Source of the DNA: Lachnospiraceae bacterium
GTDB lineage: Bacteria > Bacillota > Clostridia > Lachnospirales > Lachnospiraceae
Direction of reading: 5' to 3'
Length of the DNA: 64,000 nucleotides
NCBI GenBank assembly: GCA_021628825.1
Contig: JAJXRY010000001.1
Location: forward strand, 372,001-436,000
Shown one piece after another: positions 52,938 to 61,567 of the stretch. The notes under the pieces are model-generated. The model was not told where the DNA came from and searched no databases. It saw only the letters and a list, made by a program, of their open reading frames with translations. Positions within the stretch are counted from its first letter, which is position 1; every line of letters starts with the position of its first letter. The translations under genes and the position numbers were made by a program.

Positions 52938-53282
52938 ATGAATAACACTATTCAATACAAAGGCTATGTCGGAAGCGTTGAGTTTTCCGAAGAAGATGGC
53001 ATTTTTTATGGTAAGGTCATGGGGATTCGCTCCCTTATTTCTTACGAGGGTGAAAGTGCCAGGGAACTTCTGGACGATTTTCACGATGCTGTCGATGATT
53101 ATCTGGAAACCTGCAAGGCAGAAGGAAAGGAACCCGAAGTCGCATTTGAAGGCAGTTTCAATATCCGCCTTTCTCCTGACCTTCACAAAAAGCTGTTCAT
53201 TTATACAACAGCCCATCAGATGTTTATGGCAACATTACTTACAGCTTGTGGTTCGGAGCAAAAGTCATCCTCTCCTAAGTAG
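52938..53282 (+). CDS. HicB-like antitoxin-fold protein, no HicA partner
   Basis: 114 residues. The N-terminal half has the HicB fold pattern: YKGYVGSVEFSEEDGIFYGKVMGI, then ISYEGESARELLDDFHDAVDDYLETC. The C-terminal half begins like a ribbon-helix-helix segment (FNIRLSPDLHKKL) but then departs from the family. No HicA gene lies on either side. An in-frame TAG ends it at 53280-53282, and the same frame continues after two codons as the PE-rich ORF below. It may be a solitary regulator. Confidence 0.7.
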   Translation: MNNTIQYKGYVGSVEFSEEDGIFYGKVMGIRSLISYEGESARELLDDFHDAVDDYLETCKAEGKEPEVAFEGSFNIRLSPDLHKKLFIYTTAHQMFMATLLTACGSEQKSSSPK

Positions 53283-53288
53283 GAAGAA

Positions 53289-53504
53289 GTGACTAATCAA
53301 CAAACAGCTATCGAAGAGAAGGTGGAAGAACAGCCGACAACTATCGAAGAAGTAGTAGTCGAAGTTGAGGGTGAAAGTACGCCGGAGCCGACAGAAGAAC
53401 CTACACCAGAACCAACACCTGAGCCTACGGCAGAGCCTGTAGAAATGGTATCTTGGGAAGAATGGGCATCACAACCTGGTGAAGAAGAACCTCATTCCAT
53501 ATGA
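53289..53504 (+). CDS. Acidic TPEP-repeat ORF in frame with the HicB-like gene
   Basis: 71 residues with a GTG start and a weak ribosome-binding site. It is very rich in Glu, Pro and Thr, with repeats of EPTPEPT type, and ends MVSWEEWASQPGEEEPHSI. It has the same frame as the HicB-like gene, separated only by TAG-GAA-GAA. It may be a C-terminal tail of that protein cut off by a nonsense mutation or sequence error, or a separate small protein. A terminator follows both. Function unknown. Confidence 0.45.
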   Translation: MTNQQTAIEEKVEEQPTTIEEVVVEVEGESTPEPTEEPTPEPTPEPTAEPVEMVSWEEWASQPGEEEPHSI

Positions 53505-53512
53505 ATAAAAAC

Positions 53513-53549
53513 TCCGGCAGTGTATGTTCAGAATTGCCGGATGTTTTTA
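53513..53549 (+). terminator. Terminator after the HicB-like/PE-rich unit
   Basis: TCCGGCA / TGCCGGA stem with a 15-base loop followed by TGTTTTTAT. Confidence 0.75.
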
Positions 53550-53732
53550 TGCGTAATTCAGTAGTCATGACCTGAGTGGGGGTGTGCACCCAAGTGAGGT
53601 GACATTTTAATAGTTTTTTTGTTTAGAATTCCATGATTAGTGATGCTGTGTCTCATGGTAAATAATAGGAATAAAAAAACAGAAACGCTAAATTATAATG
53701 AAAATAAAATGGAAAATATTCAGTTAATGGTA

Positions 53733-53761
53733 TTGATTCTATTGTGATTTCTGCATATACT
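53733..53761 (+). promoter_or_regulatory. Promoter of the antitoxin-toxin pair
   Basis: TTGATT, a 17-base spacer and TATACT, 33 bases upstream of the antitoxin start. The rest of 53550-53730 holds an imperfect palindrome around 53568-53605 and nothing else recognisable. Confidence 0.5.
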
Positions 53762-53793
53762 ATAGGTAGAATAAAGTGATGGAGGTGTTTACT

Positions 53794-54118
53794 ATGGCAA
53801 TTGCAGCAGATCTTTTTACAAAGTCTTGTTCCTATTTCTCAATTCAATAAAGGTCAGGCAGCAAAGATATTTGACAGGCTTCATTCGGAAAGAGAATTAA
53901 TTGTTTTAAAGAACAATCAGCCCTCAGCAATCATATTATCACCAGCGGAATATACCAGATTAACAGAAATTGAGGAGGATTATTATCTTCTGCTGGAGGC
54001 GAACAGGCGTATAGAGGAGAATGGAGATAATAAGACTGTTTCATTAGATTCTGTGATGAATCATCTTGGAATCAGTAAAGAAGAACTTTTGGAAGCGGAG
54101 GATGTAGATATCGAATGA
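53794..54118 (+). CDS. Phd/YefM-type antitoxin (one frameshift)
   Basis: About 107 residues. The start MAIAADLLQSLVPISQFNKGQAAKIFDRL appears once T5 at 53815-53819 is read as four. IVLKNNQPSAIILSPAEYTRL is the DNA-binding and dimerisation signature of Phd/YefM antitoxins; the C-terminal half should wrap the toxin. GGAGGTG precedes the ATG. It overlaps the toxin start by ATGA, as expected for such pairs. Confidence 0.85.
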
Positions 54119-54254
54119 CATGGAGTATTGAGTTTTTTTAGAAGAAGCCCAAAGAGATATGAAAAAAAGCTTGACGATTATCGTTGTTTCTGCCAGAACT
54201 GATGAACAAGTTTACAAAGAAGCAGCAAAAAGAAGAGAGAAACATGATTTATAA
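54115..54254 (+). pseudogene. RelE/ParE-type toxin, internally deleted
   Basis: Only about 45 codons remain. The 5' part reads MTWSIEFLEEAQRDMKKLD (after reducing T7 and A7 runs to five), the normal start of a RelE-family toxin. The 3' part, in another frame, reads TIIVVSARTDEQVYKEAAKRREKHDL, the normal end. About 45 middle residues, including most catalytic and RNA-binding positions, are missing at about 54175. The remains of a complete module are therefore antitoxin plus toxin scar. Confidence 0.7.
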
Positions 54255-54265
54255 TAGAAAGAATG

Positions 54266-54308
54266 GAAAAAGCCGTTATCTGGGAAATTTCCTGATAGCG
54301 GTTTTTTT
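54266..54308 (+). terminator. Terminator after the toxin remnant
   Basis: AAAGCCGTTATC / GATAGCGGTTTT stem with a 13-base loop and a run of seven T's. Bases 54309-54486 after it hold only AT-rich sequence and the upstream region of the lysozyme gene. Confidence 0.85.
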
Positions 54309-54486
54309 GTGGAGAAATATATGTCAGAAGAAATCGCATAACGGATATAAAAACAGATTGTAAAAAAATCAGATATTCATACTATACTGAACTTGGTAAC
54401 TGCATGAACATATGGAAAGTTGTAAAGTATCAATTTTGCAAATGAAGCTTCGAAGAACTGTGAAATAGAATATGAGGAATGAACGA

Positions 54487-55562
54487 ATGAATAAAAAAGA
54501 CAGCGACGGATGAATTATCTGATGAATATTATTTTTGTGTCTTGTGGCACTTGTTTCACTTACGGTGTGTATTTTTTTCTGCTTTTTGAGAAAAACTATC
54601 AGTTGAATTTTGAAACAACCGAGGCACTGGCACAGGTGGAGCAGATCAAGGAAGATACGAAGGACTATATTTATACTCAGTCGGATGTAAATTCCTTTGT
54701 GGAAGAGGCTGTTCTAAATGCACAGACTACGGAAGCAAGAAAGCTTCTGGATGATATCAAGAGTCGTATGGAAAGCGGAGACAGTACGGCTGCCGTTTTA
54801 CGGGAGCTGTATCCGGAGGATGTGGTGGTTTATGCCGATAGTAAGTATAACTTCTTCCCGATTACCGATAAATATAAGCGGAATAATTATGTACTGGATA
54901 ATTTTGTTTTAGATGAAGCATCTTCCAGAATTACCTATACGGATGATGTCGGAGAAGTGCACTCCAAGACCGGTATAGATGTTTCTAAGCATCAGGGAAA
55001 GATTGACTGGAAAAAGGTGGCTGCCGATGGTATTGACTTTGCATTTATCAGAGTCGGTTTCGGGGAAGCTCGAAGGGAAGCTTGTGGAGGATGAATATTT
55101 TTGTTGATAACATTGAAGGCGCATTAGAGAATAATATCGAGGTTGGTGTTTATTTCTATACGCAGGCAGTAACTACGGAAGAAGCAAAGGAAGAAGCACA
55201 GTTCCTGCTGGATCTGTTAGAACCGTATGATATTACCTATCCTGTAGTCCTCGATCTAGAGGAAGTAAATGGAAAGAGCCGTACCGATGATATGACACAG
55301 GAAGATTTTACCGATGCGGCCATTGAATTTTTAGATACGGTAGAGAATGCAGGCTATCAGCCGATGATCTATGGAAACTTAAAGACCTTCTTTATCATGC
55401 TTGATATGAGACGGATCGAAAAAGTATGACAAGTGGTTTGCCTACTATCAGGCTCCGGTTTATTTCCCGTATGAATTCACCATCTGGCAGTACAGCAGTA
55501 CCGGTAAGGTGGATGGAATCAAGGGTGATGTGGATCTGAATGTGAGCATGAAGGAGTATTAG
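54487..55562 (+). CDS. Membrane-anchored GH25 lysozyme (several frameshifts)
   Basis: About 355 residues. An N-terminal TM region (ambiguous because A6 at 54491-54496 and T runs near 54535 and 54571 are miscounted) is followed by a helical stalk (about residues 35-150) and a GH25 muramidase domain. GH25 motifs: KTGIDVSKHQGKIDWKKV, DFAFIRVGFGE, YPVVLDLEEVNG with the catalytic acids, and FTIWQYSSTGKVDGIKGDVDLN at the end. Breaks near 55068 and 55423 are also seen. It should cut peptidoglycan outside the membrane. It stands alone between terminators. Confidence 0.88.
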
Positions 55563-55641
55563 GTAGGCGATTTGTGTTATGCACTCTTCAGGGGAAAACG
55601 AAATAGCCGCCATTACTCACAATAATGATGGTAAAATTTTA

Positions 55642-55677
55642 AAAAGAATGTCAAGTAAAAATGCTTGACATTCTTTT
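55642..55677. terminator. Perfect 14-bp inverted repeat ending the lysozyme transcript
   Basis: AAAAGAATGTCAAG / CTTGACATTCTTTT with an 8-base loop. The stem followed by TTTT works as an intrinsic terminator, and its right arm contains the -35 box of the next promoter. Confidence 0.85.
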
Positions 55678-55693
55678 GCGTATCATGTATATT
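55665..55693 (+). promoter_or_regulatory. Promoter of ylxM-ffh
   Basis: TTGACA (within the terminator stem), a 17-base spacer and TATATT, 17 bases upstream of ylxM. Confidence 0.8.
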
Positions 55694-55709
55694 GTTCAAG
55701 GTGAGTGCA

Positions 55710-56051
55710 ATGGAACAAATAGCTAAGCAGGCAATGCTTTATGATTTTTATGGAGAATTGCTGACAGAACATCAGAAGAAGATCTATGAGGATGTTGTAT
55801 ACAATGACTTCTCGTTATCCGAGATTGCCGAAGAGAACGGAATCAGCCGTCAGGGAGTACATGATCTGATCCGGCGGTGTAATAAGATCCTGCAGGAATA
55901 TGAGAACAAGCTTCATTTAATAGAACGTTTCGTGAAGATCCGGGAAGAAGTGGGAAGTATTCAGAAGCTGGCAGAGAATCCACAGATTTCGAAGGAAGAA
56001 CTGATTGGCAAGGTGAATGAGATTTCCCATCGGATTATCGAGGAGCTGTAA
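55710..56051 (+). CDS. ylxM: YlxM/p13-like helix-turn-helix protein
   Basis: 113 residues, intact. Sigma-70 region 4-like helix-turn-helix: HQKKIYEDVVYNDFSLSEIAEENGISRQGVHDLIRR. YlxM is conserved directly upstream of ffh in Firmicutes and is linked to SRP function. ATG with AAGGTGAG upstream. The ffh start is 100 bases downstream, a longer gap than usual; it contains no obvious hairpin. Confidence 0.92.
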   Translation: MEQIAKQAMLYDFYGELLTEHQKKIYEDVVYNDFSLSEIAEENGISRQGVHDLIRRCNKILQEYENKLHLIERFVKIREEVGSIQKLAENPQISKEELIGKVNEISHRIIEEL

Positions 56052-56151
56052 TGATTTGATTGGAAACGGTTGCAATTTGAGAACAGGATAGGCTGTTGTC
56101 CGTATATAGATATTGTAGATACAGATGTTATTGCAGGAACGAGGTTAAGGA

Positions 56152-57513
56152 ATGGCTTTTGAAAGTCTGACAGATAAGCTTCAAAAATGTATTTAAAAAA
56201 ACTAAAAAGCAAAGGACGTCTCACCGAAGAGGATGTCAAGATTGCACTGAAAGAAGTCAAGATGGCACTGTTAGAGGCCGATGTCAATTTCAAGGTCGTT
56301 AAGCAGTTCATTAAGTCGGTGGAAGAACGGGCAATCGGTTCCGATGTCATGAATGGACTGAATCCCGGACAGATGGTCATTAAGATCGTTAACGAAGAAA
56401 TGATTGCCCTGATGGGATCGGAAACAACCGAGTTACAGTTCCAGCCGGGTAAGGCAATTACCACGATTATGATGTGTGGTCTTCAGGGTGCCGGTAAAAC
56501 AACCGCAGCAGCCAAGATTGCCGGGAAGCTGAAGCTGAAAGGAAAACGTCCGTTGCTCGTTGCCTGTGACGTATATCGTCCGGCAGCAATTAAACAGTTA
56601 CAGATCAATGGTGAGAAACAGCAGGTAGAGGTTTTTGCCATGGGAGATAATCAGAATCCTGTGGATATTGCGAAGGCCGCTGTGGAGCATGCGCGTAAGA
56701 ACGATTTAAACGTTGTGATTATCGATACCGCGGGCCGGTTACATGTCGATGAAGACATGATGGTCGAGCTTGAAGAGATCAAGCGCAATGTGGAAGTGCA
56801 TCAGACACTCCTCGTTGTGGATGCCATGACCGGTCAGGATGCCGTAACCGTAGCGAGTCAGTTCAACGACCGTATCGGAATTGACGGTGTCGTGCTTTCC
56901 AAGATGGATGGTGATACCCGAGGCGGTGCAGCCCTTTCTGTTAAAGCTGTTACCGGCAAGCCGATTCTTTATGTCGGCATGGGCGAAAAGTTAAGTGATC
57001 TGGAGCAGTTTTATCCGGATCGTATGGCAAACCGGATCCTTGGAATGGGAGATGTGCTTTCCCTTATTGAAAAGGCACAGGAAAACATTTTCATTGATGA
57101 GAACAAGGAAAAGGAAATGGCTGCCCGGATGAAGAAGGGCAAGTTCGATTTTTGATGATTACTTGGAGAGCATGAAGCAGATGCGGAACATGGGAGGCTT
57201 AAGCAGTATTCTTTCCATGATGCCCGGTATGGGAAGCAAGCTCGGGGATGTGGAATCCATGATTGATGAAAAGCAGCTTGCCAGAACCGAAGCGATTATC
57301 TTAAGCATGACTCCGGAAGAAAGAAAGAATCCGAAGCTGATGAATTTAAGCCGCAAGGGCAGAATTGCGAAGGGCGCAGGCGTGGATATTGCCGTAGTCA
57401 ACCGCTTTATCAAGCAGTTTGAACAGTCCCAGAAGATGATGAAGCAGATGCCGGGGCTGATGGGCGGTAAGCGCGGCAGAGGAATGTTTGGTGGTATGAA
57501 GTTTCCGTTTTAG
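56152..57513 (+). CDS. ffh: Signal recognition particle protein Ffh (three frameshifts)
   Basis: About 452 residues. GTPase of the SRP. The corrected start is MAFESLTDKLQNVFKKLKSKGRL (A5 near 56184 and A7 near 56196 reduced by one each). NG domain: GLQGAGKTTAAAKIAG, CDVYRPAAIKQL, IIDTAGRLHVDEDMM, SKMDGDTRGGAAL, GMGEKLSDLE. The Met-rich M domain that binds signal peptides and 4.5S RNA follows T5 near 57148 and ends KRGRGMFGGMKFPF. It pairs with FtsY at 49728. Confidence 0.96.
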
Positions 57514-57568
57514 GAAGTTTTATATAAATAGAAATGATTATTTCATTACATTATGGAGGTGAAACAAA

Positions 57569-57814
57569 ATGGCAGTTAAAATCAGATTAAGAAGAATGGG
57601 TCAGAAGAAAGCTCCTTTCTATAGAATCGTAGTTGCAGATTCACGTTCTCCCAGAGATGGAAGATGTATCGAAGAGATCGGTACTTATGACCCGAACACA
57701 GATCCCAGCACTTTTAAGGTAAATGAGGAACTTGCTAAGAAGTGGTTAGCAAACGGAGCTCAGCCTACAGAAGTTGTCAGCAAGATCTTCAAGCAGGCAG
57801 GAATTGAGAAATAA
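57569..57814 (+). CDS. rpsP: Ribosomal protein bS16
   Basis: 81 residues, intact, MAVKIRLRRMGQKKAPFYRIVVAD at the start. A 30S subunit protein. ATTATGGAGGTG precedes the ATG. First ribosomal gene of the rpsP-khpA-rimM-trmD-rplS block, in the usual order. Confidence 0.98.
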   Translation: MAVKIRLRRMGQKKAPFYRIVVADSRSPRDGRCIEEIGTYDPNTDPSTFKVNEELAKKWLANGAQPTEVVSKIFKQAGIEK

Positions 57815-57847
57815 TTGTATGTTGTCTGGCCCTTTTGGAGGTGAACA

Positions 57848-58076
57848 ATGAAAGAATTAGTAGAAGTAATTGCTAAAAACCTTGTTGATCATCCTGAGGA
57901 AGTCGTTGTTACAGAGAAAGAAGAAGGAAAAACATATTACAGTTGAACTTCATGTGGCAGCATCTGATATGGGAAAGGTGATCGGTAAGCAGGGAAGAAT
58001 TGCGAAAGCAATCCGTGCCGTTGTAAAGGCTGCATCATCGAAAGATAACAAGAAGGTAGACGTAGAAATCGTCTAA
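57848..58076 (+). CDS. khpA: KH-domain RNA-binding protein KhpA (one frameshift)
   Basis: About 76 residues. KH motif VAASDMGKVIGKQGRIAKAIRAV with the GxxG loop (GKQG). KhpA (YlqC) binds RNA, often with KhpB, and affects cell elongation and division in Gram-positives. A5 at 57931-57935 should be four, giving EEGKHITVELHV. GGAGGTG lies upstream. It is placed between rpsP and rimM as in most Firmicutes. Confidence 0.93.
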
Positions 58077-58100
58077 TGTGGGTGCGAAACCCGTTTAAGA

Positions 58101-58130
58101 TAAGAGGGAGTTCTTCGGAGCTCCCTCTTA
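58101..58130 (+). promoter_or_regulatory. Strong hairpin just upstream of the rimM ribosome-binding site
   Basis: TAAGAGGGAG / CTCCCTCTTA is a perfect 10-bp stem with a 10-base loop. It has no following T-run, so it is not a standard terminator. It lies 6 bases before the AGGGGGG that serves rimM, so it may influence rimM translation or mRNA processing. Confidence 0.6.
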
Positions 58131-58146
58131 GTCACAGGGGGGTATT

Positions 58147-58656
58147 ATGGAAAAACTCTTACAGGTGGGAGTCATTTCTTCCACGCATGGAGTACGCGGA
58201 GAGGTCAAGGTATTTCCCACGACCGATCAGGTACAGCGTTTTAAAAAGTTAAAGGAAGTTATTCTGGATACCGGAAGCGAACAGAAGGTATTGAAGATTG
58301 AAAGCGTGAAGTTTTTTTCAAGCAGTTCGCAATCTTAAAAATTTGAACATTATGATAACATTAATGATATAGAGAAATATAAAGGAAAGAGCCTTTATGT
58401 CACAAGGGAGAATGCAGTGAAGCTTCAAAAGGACGAGTATTTCATTGCGGACCTGATTGGCATGACTGCAGTTTCGGATGATGAGGCATTAAAGGGAACC
58501 CTTACCGATGTGATTGAAACCGGAGCCAATGATGTGTATGTCATCGCATTAGAGGATGGAAGAGAGCTTCTGCTTCCGGCGATTAAGGAGTGTATCCTTA
58601 AGGTCGATGTGGAAGGGGAACAGCTTATCTTTCATTTGATGGAGGGACTTCTTTAA
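58147..58656 (+). CDS. rimM: 16S rRNA processing protein RimM (two frameshifts)
   Basis: About 168 residues. It is needed for 30S maturation near S19. N-terminal VGVISSTHGVRGEVKVFPTTD and the C-terminal PRC-barrel segment (YFIADLIGMTAVSDDE, LLPAIKECILKVDVE) identify it. T7 near 58313 should be five (VKFFKQFAILKFEHYD) and A5 near 58337 should be four. It ends 2 bases before trmD. Confidence 0.94.
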
Positions 58657-58658
58657 AG

Positions 58659-59446
58659 ATGAATTTTCATGTATTGACCTTATTTCCCGAAATGATCGAT
58701 CAGGGAGTCCGTACCAGTATTACCGGGCGCGCCATAGAAAAGGGCGTCATTTCTCTGGATCTTGTGAATATCCGGGACTATACGAAGGATAAGCATAAGA
58801 AGGTGGATGATTATCCGTACGGCGGTGGGGCCGGTATGCTGATGCAGGCACAGCCAGTGTACGATGCGTTCCTTAGTGTTACGAAGAACTTAAAGAGCAG
58901 AATGCGTCCAAGGGTAATTTATATGGCACCGCAGGGCCGGACGTTTCATCAGCAGATGGCAAGGGAGCTGGCCTGTGAAGAGGATCTGATCATTCTTTGC
59001 GGACATTATGAGGGAATCGATCAGCGGGTGCTGGATACGATTGTGACGGATTATGTATCGATTGGAGATTACGTGCTGACCGGTGGGGAACTGCCTGCCA
59101 TGGTGATGATTGATGCGATCTCCCGTATGGTGCCTGGGGTACTTGGCAATGAGGACTCGGGAGAGACCGAGAGCTTTTCCAATTATCTGCTGGAATATCC
59201 GCAGTATTCCAGACCAGAGGAATGGAACGGGCAGAAGGTCCCGGAGATCCTGCTATCCGGCAACCATGAAAAGGTGGAGGAATGGCGGCTTACACAGTCT
59301 TTGGAGCGGACGAAGGAGTTGCGCCCCGATCTGTATGAAAAATGGGCAGCCGAAAATCAGGATTATTTCGAACGGCTGCGCAAGCGGGAAGCTCGGAAGA
59401 GACAGAAGGAAAAAAACGCAGATTGGAGAAGGAACAGGAAATATAA
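58659..59446 (+). CDS. trmD: tRNA (guanine-N1)-methyltransferase TrmD (late frameshift)
   Basis: About 261 residues. It methylates G37 of tRNAs to prevent frameshifting. NFHVLTLFPEMI at the start, YPYGGGAGMLMQAQPVYDA, LCGHYEGIDQRV and SIGDYVLTGGELPAM form the SAM-binding trefoil knot. A7 at 59410-59416 should be five, giving the ending KEKRRLEKEQEI with a stop at 59444-59446; as given the frame runs on to 59528 with a non-homologous tail. Confidence 0.96.
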
Positions 59447-59477
59447 GTATATTATACCAAGTGATGACAGAAAGTAC

Positions 59478-59506
59478 TTGCAAATCCATGAAATGTATGG
59501 TATCAT
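59478..59506 (+). promoter_or_regulatory. Promoter of rplS
   Basis: TTGCAA, a 17-base spacer and TATCAT, 90 bases upstream of rplS. Confidence 0.55.
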
Positions 59507-59512
59507 CTCATA

Positions 59513-59592
59513 TGTTGTGGAATTTTGATGGTCCGCTGGTATGATGATATTAAGAACGTCTATTTTCCAAATACAGAATAAGAGAGGATATT
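59513..59592 (+). promoter_or_regulatory. Candidate L19 leader in the rplS 5' UTR
   Basis: The leader contains GATGGTCCGCTGG followed by GAACGTCT, which I recall from the Firmicute L19 leader, an RNA element placed just before rplS. Position and promoter fit. A covariance search is needed to settle it. Confidence 0.45.
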
Positions 59593-59595
59593 GAA

Positions 59596-59942
59596 ATGAA
59601 CGAAATTATTAAGAACATTGAAAACGAAGCATTAAAAAGAAGTTTCTGAATTCAACGTTGGTGATACCGTTAAGGTTTACGGTAAGATCAAGGAAGGAAA
59701 CCGTGAAAGAATTCAGGTTTTTCGAGGGCGTTGTATTAAAGAAGCAGGGAACCGGCGTTCGTCAGACCTTTACTGTACGTAAGGCATCTAACGGTGTTGG
59801 CGTTGAGAAGACCTGGCCTTTATACTCCCCGAACGTTGAGAAGGTTGAAGTGGTTCGTAAGGGTAAAGTCCGCAGAGCAAAACTGAATTACTTAAGAGAC
59901 CGTGTAGGTAAGGCTGCTAAGGTTAAGGAAGTAGTGAAGTAA
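59596..59942 (+). CDS. rplS: Ribosomal protein bL19 (two frameshifts)
   Basis: About 114 residues. A 50S protein at the subunit interface. The corrected start is MNEIIKNIENEALKEVSEFNVGD (A5 near 59636 read as four). T5 near 59719 read as four gives IQVFEGVVLKKQG. The ending LNYLRDRVGKAAKVKEVVK is canonical. It closes the ribosomal part of the block; a terminator follows 65 bases later. Confidence 0.96.
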
Positions 59943-60007
59943 TCGTTGCTGGTACGAGTGAACAGTAACAAATAATCTGCCGACAACCGGTAGGAATGAA
60001 AATTACA

Positions 60008-60040
60008 GGACAACCGAGTATCGGTTGTCCTATTTGTTTT
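60008..60040 (+). terminator. Terminator after rplS
   Basis: A perfect 10-bp stem GGACAACCGA / TCGGTTGTCC with a 3-base loop, followed by TATTTGTTTT. Confidence 0.85.
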
Positions 60041-60045
60041 ACCGT

Positions 60046-60063
60046 GCATATGAGAAAATGATC
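60046..60063 (+). repeat. Short dispersed motif, copy 2
   Basis: Identical 18-base match to 7116-7133 (GCATATGAGAAAATGATC), starting 16 bases after the terminator stem. Confidence 0.7.
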
Positions 60064-60108
60064 AATCATCTTTGCGTGCAGGGTATCTGATATGATAAAG
60101 GATGAAAT

Positions 60109-60679
60109 ATGGCAAGACACAAAGGGCTTTCATTTTATGAAAAGGAAAAAGGAAAATAAGTAAAGGAATGGTACGGGAAATTTTTTTCCGTGATGTTTTT
60201 TTCTGCTTTGCGGCGATTCTGCTTGCATTTGTCATCGTGATTTCTTTTTGGCCTGAAAACCAGCGTGATCGGTGTTTCCATGGATCCTGCCCTGTCGAAA
60301 GGGCAGACCGTTTTTCATTGACCGGTTCATCTATAAGCTGTTGTCTCCGAAGCGTGGGGATGTGATTGTTTTTTTCTGCCAAATGGAAATACGAATTCCC
60401 ATGATTATTTGAAGCGGGTGGTTGCGCTTCCGGGAGAAAAAGGTGCAGATTATCGGTGGTTACGTTTATGTGAACGGTGTGATGCTCGATGAGGATGAGA
60501 CACTGGATAAGATTGCAGATCCCGGTATCGCAGAGATTGAGATTACGCTTGGTTCCGATGAGTTCTTTGTGCTGGGAGACAACCGTAATAACAGTGAGGA
60601 CAGCCGCTCCGGTAACATCGGGCCGGTGAAGAGAAGCAATATTATTGGAAAAAGCATGGTTCCATTTATCCGGCGGTGA
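60109..60679 (+). CDS. lepB: Signal peptidase I, copy 1 (many frameshifts)
   Basis: About 185 residues. A serine-lysine protease that removes signal peptides outside the membrane. A basic N-terminus (MARHKGLSFYEKEK) and a TM helix (heavily frameshifted, 60180-60260) are followed by VIGVSMDPALSKGQ with the catalytic Ser, DYLKRVVALPGEKV with the catalytic Lys, and FFVLGDNRNNSEDSR. Breaks occur in nearly every A or T run between 60130 and 60445. A second intact copy lies 0.9 kb downstream beyond rbgA. Confidence 0.88.
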
Positions 60680-60713
60680 GGATGGATGGGGATTTGTAAG
60701 ATAGGAGTCGAGA

Positions 60714-61567
60714 ATGAATTATCAATGGTATCCCGGACATATGACCAAAGCAAAGCGAATGATGCAGGAGAACATCAAGCTGATTGATCTGATTATTGAG
60801 CTTGTAGATGCGAGAATTCCCATGAGCAGCCGGAATCCGGATATTGACGAGCTGGGAAAGGGCAAGGCCAGAATCATTCTGTTAAATAAATCAGATCTTG
60901 CGGATGCAAGGCTGAATCAGGAGTGGGAGAGCTTTTTTAAAGAAAAAGGCTATTTCGTTCAACCGCTCAATGCAAAAACCGGAGCCGGAATCAAAAACAT
61001 TCAGGCACTGGTGCAGGAATCCTGCAAGGAGAAGATTGAACGGGACAGAAAGCGCGGCATCATCAACCGTCCGGTCCGTGCCATGGTGGTTGGAATTCCC
61101 AATGTCGGTAAGTCTACGTTTATTAATTCGTTTGCAGGAAAGGCATGTGCCAAGACCGGAAACAAGCCGGGTGTTACGAAGGGAAAGCAGTGGATCCGAC
61201 TGAACAAAAAAATCTGGAGCTGTTAGATACTCCGGGTATTTTATGGCCGAAGTTCGAGGATCAGAAAATCGGAGAGCGTCTGGCACTCATTGGTTCCATC
61301 AATGATGAAATTCTGCATGTGGACGAGCTTGCGGTGGCACTGATCCGGAATTTAAAAAATTCATATTTGGACTTGTTAGAAAAGCGATATAATATTACAA
61401 TAGATGAAGATGCATATGATACATTGAAGAAGATTGCAATCGCACGTAAGTGCCTGCAAAAAGGGGAATTACCTGATGTGGATCGGGCATCTTCCATGCT
61501 GCTTGAAGATTTTCGTTCAGGAAAGCTTGGAAGGATTACATTAGAGCGTCCGGAGGAATGGCAGTGA
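60714..61567 (+). CDS. rbgA: Ribosome biogenesis GTPase RbgA/YlqF (one frameshift)
   Basis: About 283 residues. A circularly permuted GTPase for late 50S assembly: WYPGHMTKAKR at the N-terminus, then LLNKSDLAD (G4), GIPNVGKSTFINSFAGK (G1) and LLDTPGILWPKF (G3), in the permuted order. A7 at 61206-61212 should be five (RLNKNLELLDTPG). The stop overlaps the next lepB start by 10 bases. Confidence 0.95.

Noticed and set aside
53289..53504. TPEP repeats as a tandem DNA repeat locus
   Set aside because: The repetition is at the amino-acid level over about 25 codons with varied codons; the DNA repeat is weak.
59447..59528. 27-residue extra C-terminal tail on TrmD
   Set aside because: It arises from the A7 run at 59410; the corrected frame ends with the usual basic tail at 59446.
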